From assembly GCA_945892755.1 (NCBI GenBank), contig CAMDDO010000002.1:1-58417 (forward strand): a DNA stretch of 58,417 nucleotides, given 5' to 3'. This document shows positions 44,462-53,453 of this stretch, one piece after another. The position numbers and the translations under genes are program-made. This DNA comes from Rhizobium sp. Q54. Its GTDB lineage: Bacteria; Pseudomonadota; Alphaproteobacteria; UBA828. Each line of letters starts with the position of its first letter. The stretch's first letter is position 1. The notes under the pieces were generated by a model. The model was not told the DNA's origin. It did not search any database and saw nothing but the letters and a program-made list of their open reading frames with translations.

Positions 44462-45640
44462 ATGAGCATGAGTGCGAGCGAACCCAAGCCGGCTGCAGCC
44501 GCGGTCATTACCGCGCCGCACGGCCACAAGGTCGAACTCGGGCAAGACGAGCCGCTCGAGCTCGATTCGGGACAGAAGCTCGGTCCGTTCACCTGCGCCT
44601 ATCAAACCTATGGCCGGCTCAACGCCGCCAAATCGAACGCCGTCCTGGTTTGTCACGCGCTGACCGGTGATCAGTTCGTGATCGGTCAGAACCCTTTTAC
44701 CGGGCGCGAGGGTTGGTGGCCGCTCATGGTCGGGCCCGGCCTGCCGCTCGACACCGAGCGCTACTTCATCATCTGCGCGAACGTGCTCGGCGGTTGCATG
44801 GGCACGGTCGGCCCGCAGGACCCCGACCCCAAGACCGGCCAGCCCTATGGCTTGAGCTTTCCATTCATCACGATCGGCGACATGGTCAAGGCGCAGGCCA
44901 TGCTGATCGATCATCTCGGCATCGATCAATTGTTTTGCGTCATTGGCGGCTCGATGGGCGGCATGCAGGTGCTGCAATGGGCAGTCAGTTTCCCGGAGCG
45001 CGTGTTTGCCGCGGTGCCGATCGCCTGCGCGACCTATCACACCGCGCAGAACATCGCGTTTCACGAGGTTGGCCGGCAGGCGATCTTCGCCGATCCGGAT
45101 TGGCGGAATGGCAGCTATTTGGCCGAGAACACCAAGCCGCGTCGCGGCCTGGCGGTCGCACGCATGGCGGCGCACATCACCTATCTCTCCGAGGCCGCGC
45201 TGCACGAGAAATTCGGCCGGCGCCTGCAAAACCGCGACCAGCTTATCTATGACCTGCAGGATCTGTTCGCGGTCGAAAGCTATTTGCGCCACCAGGGCGA
45301 GGCATTCGTCGAGCGCTTCGACGCCAATTCCTACGTCTATATCACCCGCGCGATGGATTATTTCGACCTCGCCGCGCGCCATGACGGCAAGCTCGCGGAA
45401 GTTTTCAAAGGCACCAAGACGCGTTTTTGCGTGATTTCGTTCACCGGCGATTGGCTCTACCCGACCAGCGACAACCGCGAGATCGTGCGAGCGCTGAATG
45501 CCGTGGCGGCCAATGTCAGCTTCGTCGAGGTCAAGAGCGACAAGGGCCACGACGCCTTCTTGCTCAACGAGCCGGTGATGTTCGAAACGCTACGCGGCTT
45601 CCTCAATGGCGCGGCGCGCCGACGCGGGCTGATCGCCTGA
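44462..45640 (+). CDS. metX: Homoserine O-acetyltransferase
   Basis: The 392-residue alpha/beta hydrolase-fold enzyme acetylates homoserine for methionine synthesis. [26 protein letters not shown] and the nucleophile elbow [12 protein letters not shown] (catalytic Ser) are present, with the later Asp in FTGDWLYP and the His in DKGHDAFLL. The ATG at 44462 is used; a second ATG is two codons later. Its stop shares one base with the metW ATG (TGATG). Confidence 0.95.
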   Translation: MSMSASEPKPAAAAVITAPHGHKVELGQDEPLELDSGQKLGPFTCAYQTYGRLNAAKSNAVLVCHALTGDQFVIGQNPFTGREGWWPLMVGPGLPLDTERYFIICANVLGGCMGTVGPQDPDPKTGQPYGLSFPFITIGDMVKAQAMLIDHLGIDQLFCVIGGSMGGMQVLQWAVSFPERVFAAVPIACATYHTAQNIAFHEVGRQAIFADPDWRNGSYLAENTKPRRGLAVARMAAHITYLSEAALHEKFGRRLQNRDQLIYDLQDLFAVESYLRHQGEAFVERFDANSYVYITRAMDYFDLAARHDGKLAEVFKGTKTRFCVISFTGDWLYPTSDNREIVRALNAVAANVSFVEVKSDKGHDAFLLNEPVMFETLRGFLNGAARRRGLIA

Positions 45641-46281
45641 TGAACGCCAAACGCAGCACCGGCCCGTCGCACGCGATCCGGGCCGATCAGCGCCTGATCG
45701 CCGCCATGGTCGAGCCGGGCTCGCGCGTGCTTGACGTCGGTTGCGGCAATGGCGAGTTGCTCGAGCTTTTGACGCGTGAGAAGAACATCGATGGCCGCGG
45801 CATCGAGATCGAGCAGGACCGGGTCAACGCCGCCGTGGCGCGCGGCCTCTCGGTGATTCATGGCGACGCCGAAGCCGATTTGATCGACTACCCGAATAGC
45901 GCGTTCGACTACGTCATCCTCGGGCAGACCCTGCCCGAGGTGCGCAACCCGCGCGACGTGCTCTCGGAACTCCTGCGCATCGGCGCGCACGCCATCGTCT
46001 CAATTCCGAATTTCGGGCATTGGCGTCATCGGTTGCATTTGTTGCTGACCGGCGAAGTGCCGAGCGTCGGTTTTGTCAACGCGCGCTGGTACACCAACCC
46101 GAACATCCACCCCTGCACGATCAGGGATTTTGTCGATCTCTGCGAAGAGATCGGCGTCGTCGTCGAGCGCTCCGTGCTGCTCGGGCAACGCGGCCGCGCC
46201 TCGCGCTTTCTCGGCTCGGGCTGGATCGCCAATCTATTCGGCGAACAGGCGATCTTTCTGTTGAGCACGCGCGCGCGCTGA
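45640..46281 (+). CDS. metW: MetW methionine biosynthesis protein
   Basis: The 213-residue protein is a methyltransferase-fold partner of MetX. LDVGCGNGELLELL, GRGIEIEQDRV and FDYVILGQTLPEVRNP are the MetW hallmarks. It is needed with MetX for methionine synthesis in many alphaproteobacteria; it is translationally coupled to metX. Length matches the family. Confidence 0.94.
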   Translation: MNAKRSTGPSHAIRADQRLIAAMVEPGSRVLDVGCGNGELLELLTREKNIDGRGIEIEQDRVNAAVARGLSVIHGDAEADLIDYPNSAFDYVILGQTLPEVRNPRDVLSELLRIGAHAIVSIPNFGHWRHRLHLLLTGEVPSVGFVNARWYTNPNIHPCTIRDFVDLCEEIGVVVERSVLLGQRGRASRFLGSGWIANLFGEQAIFLLSTRAR

Positions 46282-46328
46282 GCGCCTGCTTGTCGCCACC
46301 GGCCCGGCATGCCAAGAACTAGCCGGCC

Positions 46329-47438
46329 ATGGAGACCCTCGACCTGTTCTTCCGCTTCGCTGCGCTCGGCGTGCTCACGCTGAGCGCAGCGCGATTCCTG
46401 AAGGATTTCGGCGGGCGCCTGCTCGGCGTGCTGGGCGCGCTATTTGGCCTCGGCATCGCAGCCTATCTGGTGGTTTCCTCGCCGATGCTTCGACCGCTGC
46501 TCGGCGACTTCTCCTACGCCTTGGTTTTCGCTTCGATCGCCAATCCGCTGACCTTCTATCTTCTGTCGCGCGCTCTGTTCGATGACGAGTTTCGCCTGGC
46601 GCCCTGGCACGGTGCGGTGCTAGTCGCGCTCGAACTGTCGGTGTTCTTGCGCCACACGGTGCTCGATCGTGCCGACACGCTGTCGCTCGCGCTCGAGATC
46701 GTTCATTGGACGCTCGCGGTCGGCATCGTCGTGCTCGCGCTCTTCCAAGCGACCCAAGGTCGAATGGGCGATCTCATCGAGCAGCGTCGGCGCTTTCGAC
46801 TGATCTTCGTCGCGGTGATCGGCGCCTACACGATCCTGGTCATGGGATCGGAGATTGCGCGCGGCGCGGAATCCGCTTCCCGTGCGCTCGAAGCGGCCAA
46901 TGCCGGCGCGATATTGGCGATCAGCGCGACGATCGCCTTTTGCCTGCTCGTTTTGCGCACTGACCTGCTGCGCTTCGAGACGGCGCGGCCGGCGCCGGAT
47001 TTACCGGTCGATGCCGGAGAGACAGCACCCGCCAGCTGGGGCGCGCGTACGCCCGATCCGTTGGAGCAGCGGCTGATCGAGGCGCTCGACCGCGCCATGA
47101 CGGTCGGACGGCTGTATCGGCAGGAGGGGTTGACTGTTCCGGCACTGGCCGATCAGCTCGGCACGCAAGAACACAAGCTCCGTCGGATCATCAATCAGCG
47201 GCTCGGCTATCGGAATTTCGCGGCGTTTCTCAACCACTACCGCATCGCCGAGGTGCGCTCGGCGCTGCTCGACCCGGCGCAGGCGCGTCTGCCGATTCTG
47301 ACGATCGCGATGGACGCCGGCTATCGCTCGCTCGGCCCGTTCAATCAGGCGTTCAAACAGGCGACCGGTCAGACGCCGACCGAGTTCCGGCGCAACCATG
47401 GCGTACCGACCAGCGGCGAAGCGCCCGCGCCTGACTAA
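46329..47438 (+). CDS. AraC-family regulator with N-terminal membrane domain
   Basis: The 369-residue protein combines about six or seven hydrophobic helices (residues about 10-220) with a C-terminal AraC-type double helix-turn-helix (about 245-360): VPALADQLGTQEHKLRRIINQRLGYRNFAAFLN, then ILTIAMDAGYRSLGPFNQAFKQATGQTPTEFRRN. This suggests a membrane-bound transcription factor that senses an envelope or lipid signal. The ATG at 46329 has a weak ribosome site. The following gene (fatty acid hydroxylase) may be its target. Confidence 0.9.
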   Translation: METLDLFFRFAALGVLTLSAARFLKDFGGRLLGVLGALFGLGIAAYLVVSSPMLRPLLGDFSYALVFASIANPLTFYLLSRALFDDEFRLAPWHGAVLVALELSVFLRHTVLDRADTLSLALEIVHWTLAVGIVVLALFQATQGRMGDLIEQRRRFRLIFVAVIGAYTILVMGSEIARGAESASRALEAANAGAILAISATIAFCLLVLRTDLLRFETARPAPDLPVDAGETAPASWGARTPDPLEQRLIEALDRAMTVGRLYRQEGLTVPALADQLGTQEHKLRRIINQRLGYRNFAAFLNHYRIAEVRSALLDPAQARLPILTIAMDAGYRSLGPFNQAFKQATGQTPTEFRRNHGVPTSGEAPAPD

Positions 47439-47454
47439 AGACGCGCAAAATCTG

Positions 47455-47472
47455 GCTGATTTCGGAATCAGC
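47455..47472 (+). terminator. Hairpin terminator after the AraC-family gene
   Basis: GCTGATT (47455-47461) pairs with AATCAGC (47466-47472) with a TCGG loop, 16 nt after the stop, followed by GAGCCTTTGTT. Stem perfect; T-tract modest. Confidence 0.55.
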
Positions 47473-47572
47473 GAGCCTTTGTTCGATCCTGATAGGACGC
47501 TGGCACCCCGAAGCTCTATGGCTCCATCGAGGACACCATTGACGGCGTCCGCCCGATGCCATGGAGGGATCG

Positions 47573-48394
47573 ATGTGCGCCTTCGAGAAGATCGCGGAGC
47601 TGTTTACCACCGTTTGGCCGGTCATATTTGCCTTCGATCTCGGTCGCTACGCCGTCGCGGCGCTCGGCGTGTTTGTTCTGGTCTATGTCGCCTTGCGACC
47701 ATGGCTGCGCGGTCGCAAGACTCAAGCGCGTCTGGCGAGCCGCGCTGATATCCGCCGCGAGATGCTCTTCTCGGCTCTGACCGCCGTGATCTTCTCGCTC
47801 AACGGCCTTGGCATCTATGCCGGCGTCGAAGCGGGGATCATGAAGGTCTATTTCGACATGGCTGATTATGGCTGGGGGTGCTTCGCGATCAGCCTGGTGC
47901 TCCTCATCCTGGTGCACGATGCGTACTTCTATTGGACGCATCGGATGATGCATCAGCCCCGGCTGTTCCGTCTGTTCCACCTAACGCACCATCGCTCACG
48001 CACGCCGACGCCTTTTGCCGCCTATGCCTTCGCGCCGGCGGAGGCCGTGGTACAGGCGATTTTCCTGCCGCTGTTCCTGCTCGTCGTCCCGACCCACGAC
48101 GTGGCGATCTTCATATTCATGACTCATATGATCATTCGCAACGCGTTCGGCCACGCGGGCTACGAATTGTTCCCGCGCGGCGCGCCGTCGAGCCGCTGGC
48201 TCGGCTGGCTCACGACTACGACGCACCACGACATGCACCACGAGAACCTGCGCGGGAATTTTGGGCTCTACTTCACCTGGTGGGATAGGCTTGTGGGCAC
48301 AGAGCACCCCGACTATCGCGCGCGCTTCGATCAAGTGACAGCGCCAAGGCCGACGGAGCCCGCCAACACGCGACCGGCCGGCAACCAGAACTAG
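47573..48394 (+). CDS. Sterol desaturase / fatty acid hydroxylase family membrane protein
   Basis: The 273-residue di-iron membrane enzyme has four or five hydrophobic helices and the three His clusters HDAYFYWTHRMMH, HLTHHRSRTPTP and THHDMHHEN that bind the metals. Substrate (fatty acid, carotenoid, hopanoid or sterol) cannot be read from sequence. The ATG at 47573 follows GGAGGGATCG; an earlier ATG at 47561 is less likely. Its TAG stop interlocks with the CaiB gene in CTAG at 48391-48394. Confidence 0.87.
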   Translation: MCAFEKIAELFTTVWPVIFAFDLGRYAVAALGVFVLVYVALRPWLRGRKTQARLASRADIRREMLFSALTAVIFSLNGLGIYAGVEAGIMKVYFDMADYGWGCFAISLVLLILVHDAYFYWTHRMMHQPRLFRLFHLTHHRSRTPTPFAAYAFAPAEAVVQAIFLPLFLLVVPTHDVAIFIFMTHMIIRNAFGHAGYELFPRGAPSSRWLGWLTTTTHHDMHHENLRGNFGLYFTWWDRLVGTEHPDYRARFDQVTAPRPTEPANTRPAGNQN

Positions 48395-49641
48395 ACAACC
48401 GCCGCTCGCCGCAACACCTCGACCTCGCTCTCGGCCATCCCAAGCCACTCGGCGAGCACCTCTTCGGTGTGTTCCCCGAGCAAGGGCGCGGCGTTCCGAT
48501 ATTGCACCGGCGTGCCCGACATCTTGATCGGGCTCGCCACGCTCGGCACCGGAAAGCCGAGGCTGTGCATTACGTTCACCACCATCTCGCGCGCCTTCAC
48601 TTGCGGATCGGCGAACACGCGGTCGAGCGTGTTGATCGGCCCGGCGGGAACGCCGGCGGCATCGAGCGGCGCGATCCATTCATCCATCGTGCGGCCGCGG
48701 GTGATCGCCTCGAGCATGGGCTCAAGAATGGCGCGGTGCGCGACCCGATCGCGATTGGTCAAAAACCGTGGGTCATCGGCGATCTCAGGCCGCCCGGCGA
48801 TCTCGAGGAACTTCCTGAACTGACCCTCATTGCCGATGCCGAGCACGATATAGCCATCGCTCGCCGGATAGGCGCCATAGGGCACGATGTTGGCGTGAGC
48901 ATTGCCGACCCGGTCTGGGATCATGCCACCGATCAGATAATTCGCCGATTGGTTGGCGAGCCAGGCGACCTGGCAATCCAACAGGCACATGTCGAGGTGC
49001 TGGCCTTTGCCGGTAAGCGCACGGCTGAGCAACGCCGCAAGCACCGCGACCGTCGAATACATGCCGGTCATCAGATCGGCGACCGCGACGCCGGCCTTTT
49101 GCGGCCCGCCGCCCGGCTTGTCGTCGCGCTCGCCGGTGATCGACATGAAGCCGCCCATGGCCTCGACGATCAGGTCATAGCCGGCGTGATCGGCATAGGG
49201 CCCGGTCTGGCCATAGCCGGTGATCGAGCAATAGACGAGACGCGGATTGAGGGCTTGCAGGGTTTCGTAATCGAGGCCGAATTTCTTGAGACTCCCGGCC
49301 TTGTAATTTTCCAGCAGCACATCGGCCTCGGCGGCCAAACGGCGCACCAGTGCCTGCCCCTCCGCGCGCGTGAAATCGACCGTGATCGAGCGCTTGCCGC
49401 GATTGGTCGAGAGGTAATAGGCGGCCTCGGGGATTTCGCTGCCATCGGGGTGCTTTAAGAAGGGCGGGCCCCAGGCGCGCGTGTCATCGCCCACGCCCGG
49501 CCGTTCGACCTTGACCACATCGGCGCCGAGATCGGCGAAAATCTGCCCGCTCCAGGGCCCCGCCAGCACGCGGCTTAGATCGAGCACGCGCAAATGGGCG
49601 AGCGCGCCCACGCGCGGCTTCAGGCTCGAAGGCTCGGACAT
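48391..49641 (-). CDS. CoA-transferase, CaiB/BaiF (class III) family
   Basis: The 416-residue class III CoA-transferase has LRVLDLSRVLAGPWSGQIFADLGADVVKVERP at the start, the nucleophile-region ADVLLENYKAGSLKKFGLDY, GGFMSITGE and the C-terminal GEHTEEVLAEWLG. These enzymes move CoA between organic acids by a glutamyl/aspartyl anhydride. Substrate not evident. The start at 49641 (MSEPSSLK) follows GAGGGG. Confidence 0.9.
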   Translation of the reverse strand: MSEPSSLKPRVGALAHLRVLDLSRVLAGPWSGQIFADLGADVVKVERPGVGDDTRAWGPPFLKHPDGSEIPEAAYYLSTNRGKRSITVDFTRAEGQALVRRLAAEADVLLENYKAGSLKKFGLDYETLQALNPRLVYCSITGYGQTGPYADHAGYDLIVEAMGGFMSITGERDDKPGGGPQKAGVAVADLMTGMYSTVAVLAALLSRALTGKGQHLDMCLLDCQVAWLANQSANYLIGGMIPDRVGNAHANIVPYGAYPASDGYIVLGIGNEGQFRKFLEIAGRPEIADDPRFLTNRDRVAHRAILEPMLEAITRGRTMDEWIAPLDAAGVPAGPINTLDRVFADPQVKAREMVVNVMHSLGFPVPSVASPIKMSGTPVQYRNAAPLLGEHTEEVLAEWLGMAESEVEVLRRAAVV

Positions 49642-49871
49642 GCGCCCCTCCTGGGACTTCGAAAAGCCCGAAACCATACCGAACGCCTCTTGGGCTTTGA
49701 AGCGATCCTTAACCTTGGGTCCGTCAAAATGACCCCTGAACGCACGCCATGACCGCGAAGATCCGCTGGCGATTCGTTCTTAGGCCTTGAACCGACTTGC
49801 GGTTGTCATGGGGCAGGGCTAAGGATTGGGGGCGCCTGCGGTCCGGAGGCCCGAGAGATCGTATCGTGTCG

Positions 49872-50429
49872 ATGCCCTTGGAGAGTTGCCACGCACTCGT
49901 CCTGAACGCCGATTACCGGCCGCTCAGCTACTTTCCGCTCTCGCTGTGGCCCTGGCAGGACGCGCTCAAGGCGGCCTTCTTGGACCGGGTCGACATCGTT
50001 TCCGAGTACGACCGCGTGGTGCGCTCGCCCAGTATCGAAGTCCGCCTGCCGAGCGTCGTGGCGCTGCGCCAGTATGTGCCGCTGTCGCGCCGGCCAGCCT
50101 TCACCCGGTTCAACGTGTTTCTGCGCGATCGTTTCAGCTGCCAGTATTGCGGCTCGAATCGTGCGGTCGAGGATTTGACGTTCGACCATGTGGTGCCACG
50201 CTCACGTGGCGGCCGCACGGTATGGACCAACGTGATCACCGCGTGCACGACCTGCAATCTCGAAAAGGCGGACAGGCTGCCGCGCGAATGCGGCCTCTAT
50301 CCGCGCCAAGCGCCGTTCCCGCCGACCACGCATCAATTGCACGAAGCGGGGCGTGCCTTTCCGCCACGTTATTTGCACGAGAGCTGGCGCGACTATCTCT
50401 ATTGGGATTCCGAGCTGGAACCGAGCTAG
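49872..50429 (+). CDS. HNH endonuclease family protein
   Basis: The 185-residue protein has an HNH nuclease core (about 85-140): CQYCG, the catalytic LTFDHVVPRSRGG, WTNVITACTTCNLEKADR with a second CxxC pair, so a zinc-bound HNH fold. An N-terminal domain (VLNADYRPLSYFPLSLWPWQDA) is typical of chromosomal HNH proteins common in alphaproteobacteria, whose role is unclear. Start ATG at 49872, with GTG at 49866 as an alternative. Confidence 0.85.
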   Translation: MPLESCHALVLNADYRPLSYFPLSLWPWQDALKAAFLDRVDIVSEYDRVVRSPSIEVRLPSVVALRQYVPLSRRPAFTRFNVFLRDRFSCQYCGSNRAVEDLTFDHVVPRSRGGRTVWTNVITACTTCNLEKADRLPRECGLYPRQAPFPPTTHQLHEAGRAFPPRYLHESWRDYLYWDSELEPS

Positions 50430-50433
50430 TTCG

Positions 50434-51027
50434 CTAGACTCGCTCCGACAACCAGATCGCGAGCCTGGTGCCCGCCTTGATCGCGCGTGTCAGCGGCTGA
50501 TAGGCAGGCGCCAGCTCGGCCTCGTTGGCGATCGCAGTCTCGCGGTGGTGGGCTTCGTCGGCACCATATTCCTCGAGCTTCGCGCGCAGCGTGGCCTCAT
50601 CATCGCCGAGCTGATCGGCCTGGCGCGCATAATGCCCCTCGATGACCTCCTCGACCGCAACCGTGCAGGCCATCGCCGCGCGCTCGCCCATCAGCGCGCT
50701 CGCCGCTCCGAGCGCGAAGCCCGCGACATGCCAGACCGGCGAAAGCAAGGTCGGGCGCACGTGGCGCTCGACCATCAAGCGATTGATTTCATCGAGATGG
50801 CGCACCTCGGCCTCGGCCATGGCGCGGATTATCTCGGCCTTGGGCGAGCGGCCGAGTACGGCGAGTTGGCCCTCATAGATGCGCCGCGCGCCATATTCGC
50901 CGGCCTGATCGACGCGGATCATGCGGGCGACCATCTCCTCAGGGCTAGGATCGCCAGGCAGTCGCCGCTCGCCGGTGACCTGGGGTCGCGCCGCCTTGTT
51001 GGATGCCGGATCTTGAGGCTGATTCAT
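50434..51027 (-). CDS. coq7: Demethoxyubiquinone hydroxylase Coq7
   Basis: The 197-residue di-iron protein performs the last ring hydroxylation in ubiquinone synthesis. Ferritin-like helices show RVDQAGEYGARRIYEGQ, EAEVRHLDEINRLM, AVEEVIEGH and YGADEAHHRETA (iron Glu/His ligands). Start at 51027 (MNQPQDPA) overlaps the dsbB stop (ATGA). Its product feeds the bc1 complex at 3000-5600. The stop lies four bases from the convergent HNH stop. Confidence 0.92.
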   Translation of the reverse strand: MNQPQDPASNKAARPQVTGERRLPGDPSPEEMVARMIRVDQAGEYGARRIYEGQLAVLGRSPKAEIIRAMAEAEVRHLDEINRLMVERHVRPTLLSPVWHVAGFALGAASALMGERAAMACTVAVEEVIEGHYARQADQLGDDEATLRAKLEEYGADEAHHRETAIANEAELAPAYQPLTRAIKAGTRLAIWLSERV

Positions 51028-51566
51028 CGCACGCGCTTTCTCGAGTCGCACAAGGCAAGCACTGCAGCATAGAGCGCGGCGAGGCCCAGCACCACGCCGA
51101 GGATGCCGTTCCAGCCCGCCATCGAGAGGCCGAGGAGCGTCCACGGCACGTCATCGCAACGCGCGAGTGGTGCATTCAGAATGCGCTGGCGTAATTCCTC
51201 GATCGAGCCGGCGCCGCCGCCTGCGCCGGCGCATGCCGAACGGAAATAACCGGCCTCGACGCCAACATGAAAAGCCGCATAGCCCGCGCCGGTCAGATAG
51301 GCAGTCGCGATCGCGGCGAGCAGCCCGGTCATCAGCCATGGCACGCGCTGACCAAAAAGAAGCGCGACAAGCCCAAGACCGAGCACGGCAAAATGCGGAT
51401 AACGTTGCGCCACGCAGAGCGGGCATGGCTCAAGCCCGCCGACATGCTGGAAGAGATAGACGGTCAGTAGCAGCGCCGCGCTGACGACAAGGAAAAGTGC
51501 CGGCGCAAAGCGCGGCACGAGAGCGCGATAAGTCTCCCTCACCATCATGCGTCTCGGTCCGTTCAT
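51024..51566 (-). CDS. dsbB: Disulfide bond formation protein B
   Basis: The 180-residue inner-membrane protein reoxidises DsbA and passes electrons to quinone. Four helices are visible, with the periplasmic Cys pairs CPLC (in GLEPCPLCVAQR) and SACAG/LARCDDVPW. Start at 51566 follows GGAG; ATGs at 51548 and 51545 are alternatives. It is in operon with coq7, consistent with its use of ubiquinone. Confidence 0.9.
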   Translation of the reverse strand: MNGPRRMMVRETYRALVPRFAPALFLVVSAALLLTVYLFQHVGGLEPCPLCVAQRYPHFAVLGLGLVALLFGQRVPWLMTGLLAAIATAYLTGAGYAAFHVGVEAGYFRSACAGAGGGAGSIEELRQRILNAPLARCDDVPWTLLGLSMAGWNGILGVVLGLAALYAAVLALCDSRKRVR

Positions 51567-51574
51567 CGCTCCGC

Positions 51575-52373
51575 TCACTTGTGCCGCGGGCGTTGGCGAC
51601 GCAATGACCATAGCGCAAAGGCGGCCAAGGCAAGCGCCGCCAGGCTGGCGCCAAACAAGAACGTCGCTTGCGCCCCGTCAAATGACCAAAGCACGCCGGC
51701 GATCGCGCCTGCCGGCAAGGCGGTGAAGCCAACCACCAGATGATAGGCGCCAAAGGCCGTGCCACGCCGATCGGGCGGCGCGAGATCGGCGACAATGGCC
51801 GGCATCAAACCCTGTGTCATGCCAAGATGAATGCCCCACAGTATCGCCGCAAGATAGAGGTGCCAGGCCTCGCTCGCCACGGCGAGCGCGAGATAGGCCG
51901 CGATCAGCGCCACGAAGCCGGCATAGATGAGTTGACCGCGCCCGCGTCCCTTGGTGTGGCGCCGAGCGTATGCCCTTGCCGATGCGATCGACGAAGCGCG
52001 CCGCCATGACCCAGGCGAGGCTCGCCGCCGGCGCGAAAAACGGCTTGGCGCAGGTCGCGATGCCATAGCCGATGAGGGCCAGCGTCTTGCGCCGGCCGAT
52101 CACGTCGCTAAGCCAGCCCGAGCCGATTTTAGTCAAAGCGGCGGTCGCTTCCGCCATGCCCGAGACCAGACCGACCGAGACCGCGCCAAGACCCAAGACC
52201 GAGACCAGAAAGACCGGCATGAGCGATTCGATCATCTCGGTCGAAACGTCCATCAACAGGCTGACCAGTCCGAGCACCCAAATCGACGTCGGCAAGCCGG
52301 CAAGCGTGCGCTTCGTACTTGCCTTGTCGGATGGATTTCCCTTAGGCGACAGGCTCGGATCGTTTGCGCTCAT
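51575..52373 (-). pseudogene. MFS transporter remnant with internal deletion and frameshift
   Basis: The 5' part (from 52373) encodes helices 1-4 with MFS signature SGWLSDVIGRRKTLALIGYG and DRIGKGIRSAP. Near 51945-51965 the frame jumps: the downstream half continues in another frame as QLIYAGFVALI ... LWGIHLGMTQGLMPAIVADLAPPDRRGTAFGAYHLVVG, which is the later half of the same family. The central helices are missing, and total coding length is about 266 codons versus 400 or more for the family. So it is not a simple sequencing frameshift but a deletion. It sits directly upstream of dsbB. Confidence 0.8.
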
Positions 52374-52421
52374 TGGCCTATCGTAGCAGGCTCCTTCCAG
52401 CAGCGGCGACCGGAGGGAAGA

Positions 52422-52613
52422 ATGTCCGACATCAGCATCGAGTTCGGCCCAATCGAGCTGATCGCGCTGGTCTTCATCGTGGGTTGGCCGGGCCTGCTGA
52501 TCGGCGCGGCGATTGGCTTGGTGGTGTGGCGCAGGCGGCGCGCGATGGGAGCAGCGGTCGGCGCGCTTCTCGGCCTCTGCGCCTGGGCCGGTATCGCGTT
52601 CACGCGACTATAG
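52422..52613 (+). CDS. Small membrane protein, unknown
   Basis: The 63-residue product is mostly hydrophobic, with two helices (about residues 9-33 and 42-60) separated by WRRRRAMG. GGAGGG precedes the ATG by 5 nt. No family recognised. It is divergent from the MFS remnant. Confidence 0.55.
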   Translation: MSDISIEFGPIELIALVFIVGWPGLLIGAAIGLVVWRRRRAMGAAVGALLGLCAWAGIAFTRL

Positions 52614-52616
52614 GGC

Positions 52617-52663
52617 GTGCCGGATCGGCACCGCGCCGGTCGGTATAGTCAGGTTCCGACCGG
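52617..52663 (+). other. Two GC-rich hairpins after the small membrane gene
   Basis: GTGCCG (52617-52622) pairs with CGGCAC (52626-52631), and CCGGTCGG (52636-52643) pairs with CCGACCGG (52656-52663). No T-run follows. Possible terminator or structured RNA. The rest of 52664-52711 shows nothing identifiable. Confidence 0.35.
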
Positions 52664-52711
52664 GGCGAAGTCAGCACGGCCTTGGCGGCGCTCAGGGTTT
52701 CGTGATAACCG

Positions 52712-52779
52712 TCGGCCGCATCGTTCGACCTGCCCCTAGCCCGGGTGGCGGAATGGTAGACGCACCGGACTCAAAATCC
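52712..52779 (+). repeat. Left direct repeat: tRNA-Leu 5' half plus upstream flank
   Basis: This matches 54475-54543 apart from a 2-nt gap, a 1-nt insertion and one substitution. The tRNA part 52739-52779 (41 nt) is identical in both, ending in the 3' anticodon stem. The two copies lie about 1.76 kb apart. Confidence 0.85.
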
Positions 52780-52826
52780 CGTTCCCCCTAAGGGCAGTGT
52801 GAATTTGAGCCTCCCCGCCCGCACCA
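52739..52826 (+). pseudogene. Degenerate tRNA-Leu(CAA) copy
   Basis: The first 41 bases equal the intact tRNA-Leu at 54503, then the sequence diverges: the anticodon stem is left with a mismatch, the variable arm reads CCCCTAAGGG, and the T-arm is lost. Weak resemblance continues to a final GCACCA at 52821-52826, giving almost the right total length, but only about four of seven acceptor pairs can form. It is therefore not a working tRNA. Confidence 0.7.
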
Positions 52827-52903
52827 TCGGCCAGAGGAGTCTGAAGGGCTTCCGATTTCCGGCCTCCCATTCTTGTCGTTCATCGAAGGAAGCCTTCCGT
52901 ACT

Positions 52904-52925
52904 ACTGCTTTGTGCCAGAAGCAGT
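52904..52925 (+). repeat. Hairpin ACTGCTT / AAGCAGT (possible dispersed repeat fragment)
   Basis: ACTGCTT (52904-52910) pairs with AAGCAGT (52919-52925); loop TGTGCCAG. The sequence around it (GCTTCTGGCACAAAGC on the minus strand) resembles a motif widely repeated in alphaproteobacterial intergenic DNA. The remainder of 52827-53076 has no gene; it is relatively AT-rich near 53010-53060. Confidence 0.4.
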
Positions 52926-53076
52926 CATCGGATCGTTCAGCCCAAAGATTGTTCGCGAAACCCGGCACTCGGTATCTGTTTGGCTGCCGCCATCCAGCTT
53001 TCCGACATTCCAGAAAGATGATCAAGATGATAGCATTTGGTAAACTTGGGGAATGACTAGTCAATAGGGGTAGCGG

Positions 53077-53427
53077 ATGCCCGAATTTTCGCTGAAAGTG
53101 TTCGAACGGCCGGATGAGGTTCGCGAATTTCCGTTTGGACGGTTTGAGATCATCCATATTGCCGGCATCACGTTGGGGCGTGCCACCTATCAGCCTGGAT
53201 GGAAGTGGTCCGTCCACAATGCCCCATCCGCCGGAACCAAGCTTTGCCACGCGCCGCACACTGGCACCGTGCTCTCGGGCCATGGCGCCATCCAATATGA
53301 GGATGGGCGGCACCTCGATCTGCTGCCGGGCGCGGTATTTCACATTACGACGACCCCACATGACAGCTGGGTGGTCGGCGACATACCGTATGTTTCCCTG
53401 CATGTCTTGAAGCCGCCTACTCATTGA
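53077..53427 (+). CDS. Cupin-fold protein
   Basis: The 116-residue protein is a single cupin barrel: HAPHTGTVLSGHGAIQYEDG is motif 1 and LLPGAVFHITTTPHDSW is motif 2, with His at metal-ligand positions. The start codon follows GGGGTAGCGG. It is 26 nt before the cysteine-synthase-like gene and probably co-transcribed. Substrate or sensing role is unknown. Confidence 0.8.
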   Translation: MPEFSLKVFERPDEVREFPFGRFEIIHIAGITLGRATYQPGWKWSVHNAPSAGTKLCHAPHTGTVLSGHGAIQYEDGRHLDLLPGAVFHITTTPHDSWVVGDIPYVSLHVLKPPTH

Positions 53428-53453
53428 TTTGACTATTGAATTTTGGTTCCACA

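Noticed and set aside
52640-52690. Resemblance to the SRP RNA core (GTCAGGT ... AAGTCAGC)
   Set aside because: No GNRA-type tetraloop or matching stem could be folded; likely coincidence in GC-rich DNA.
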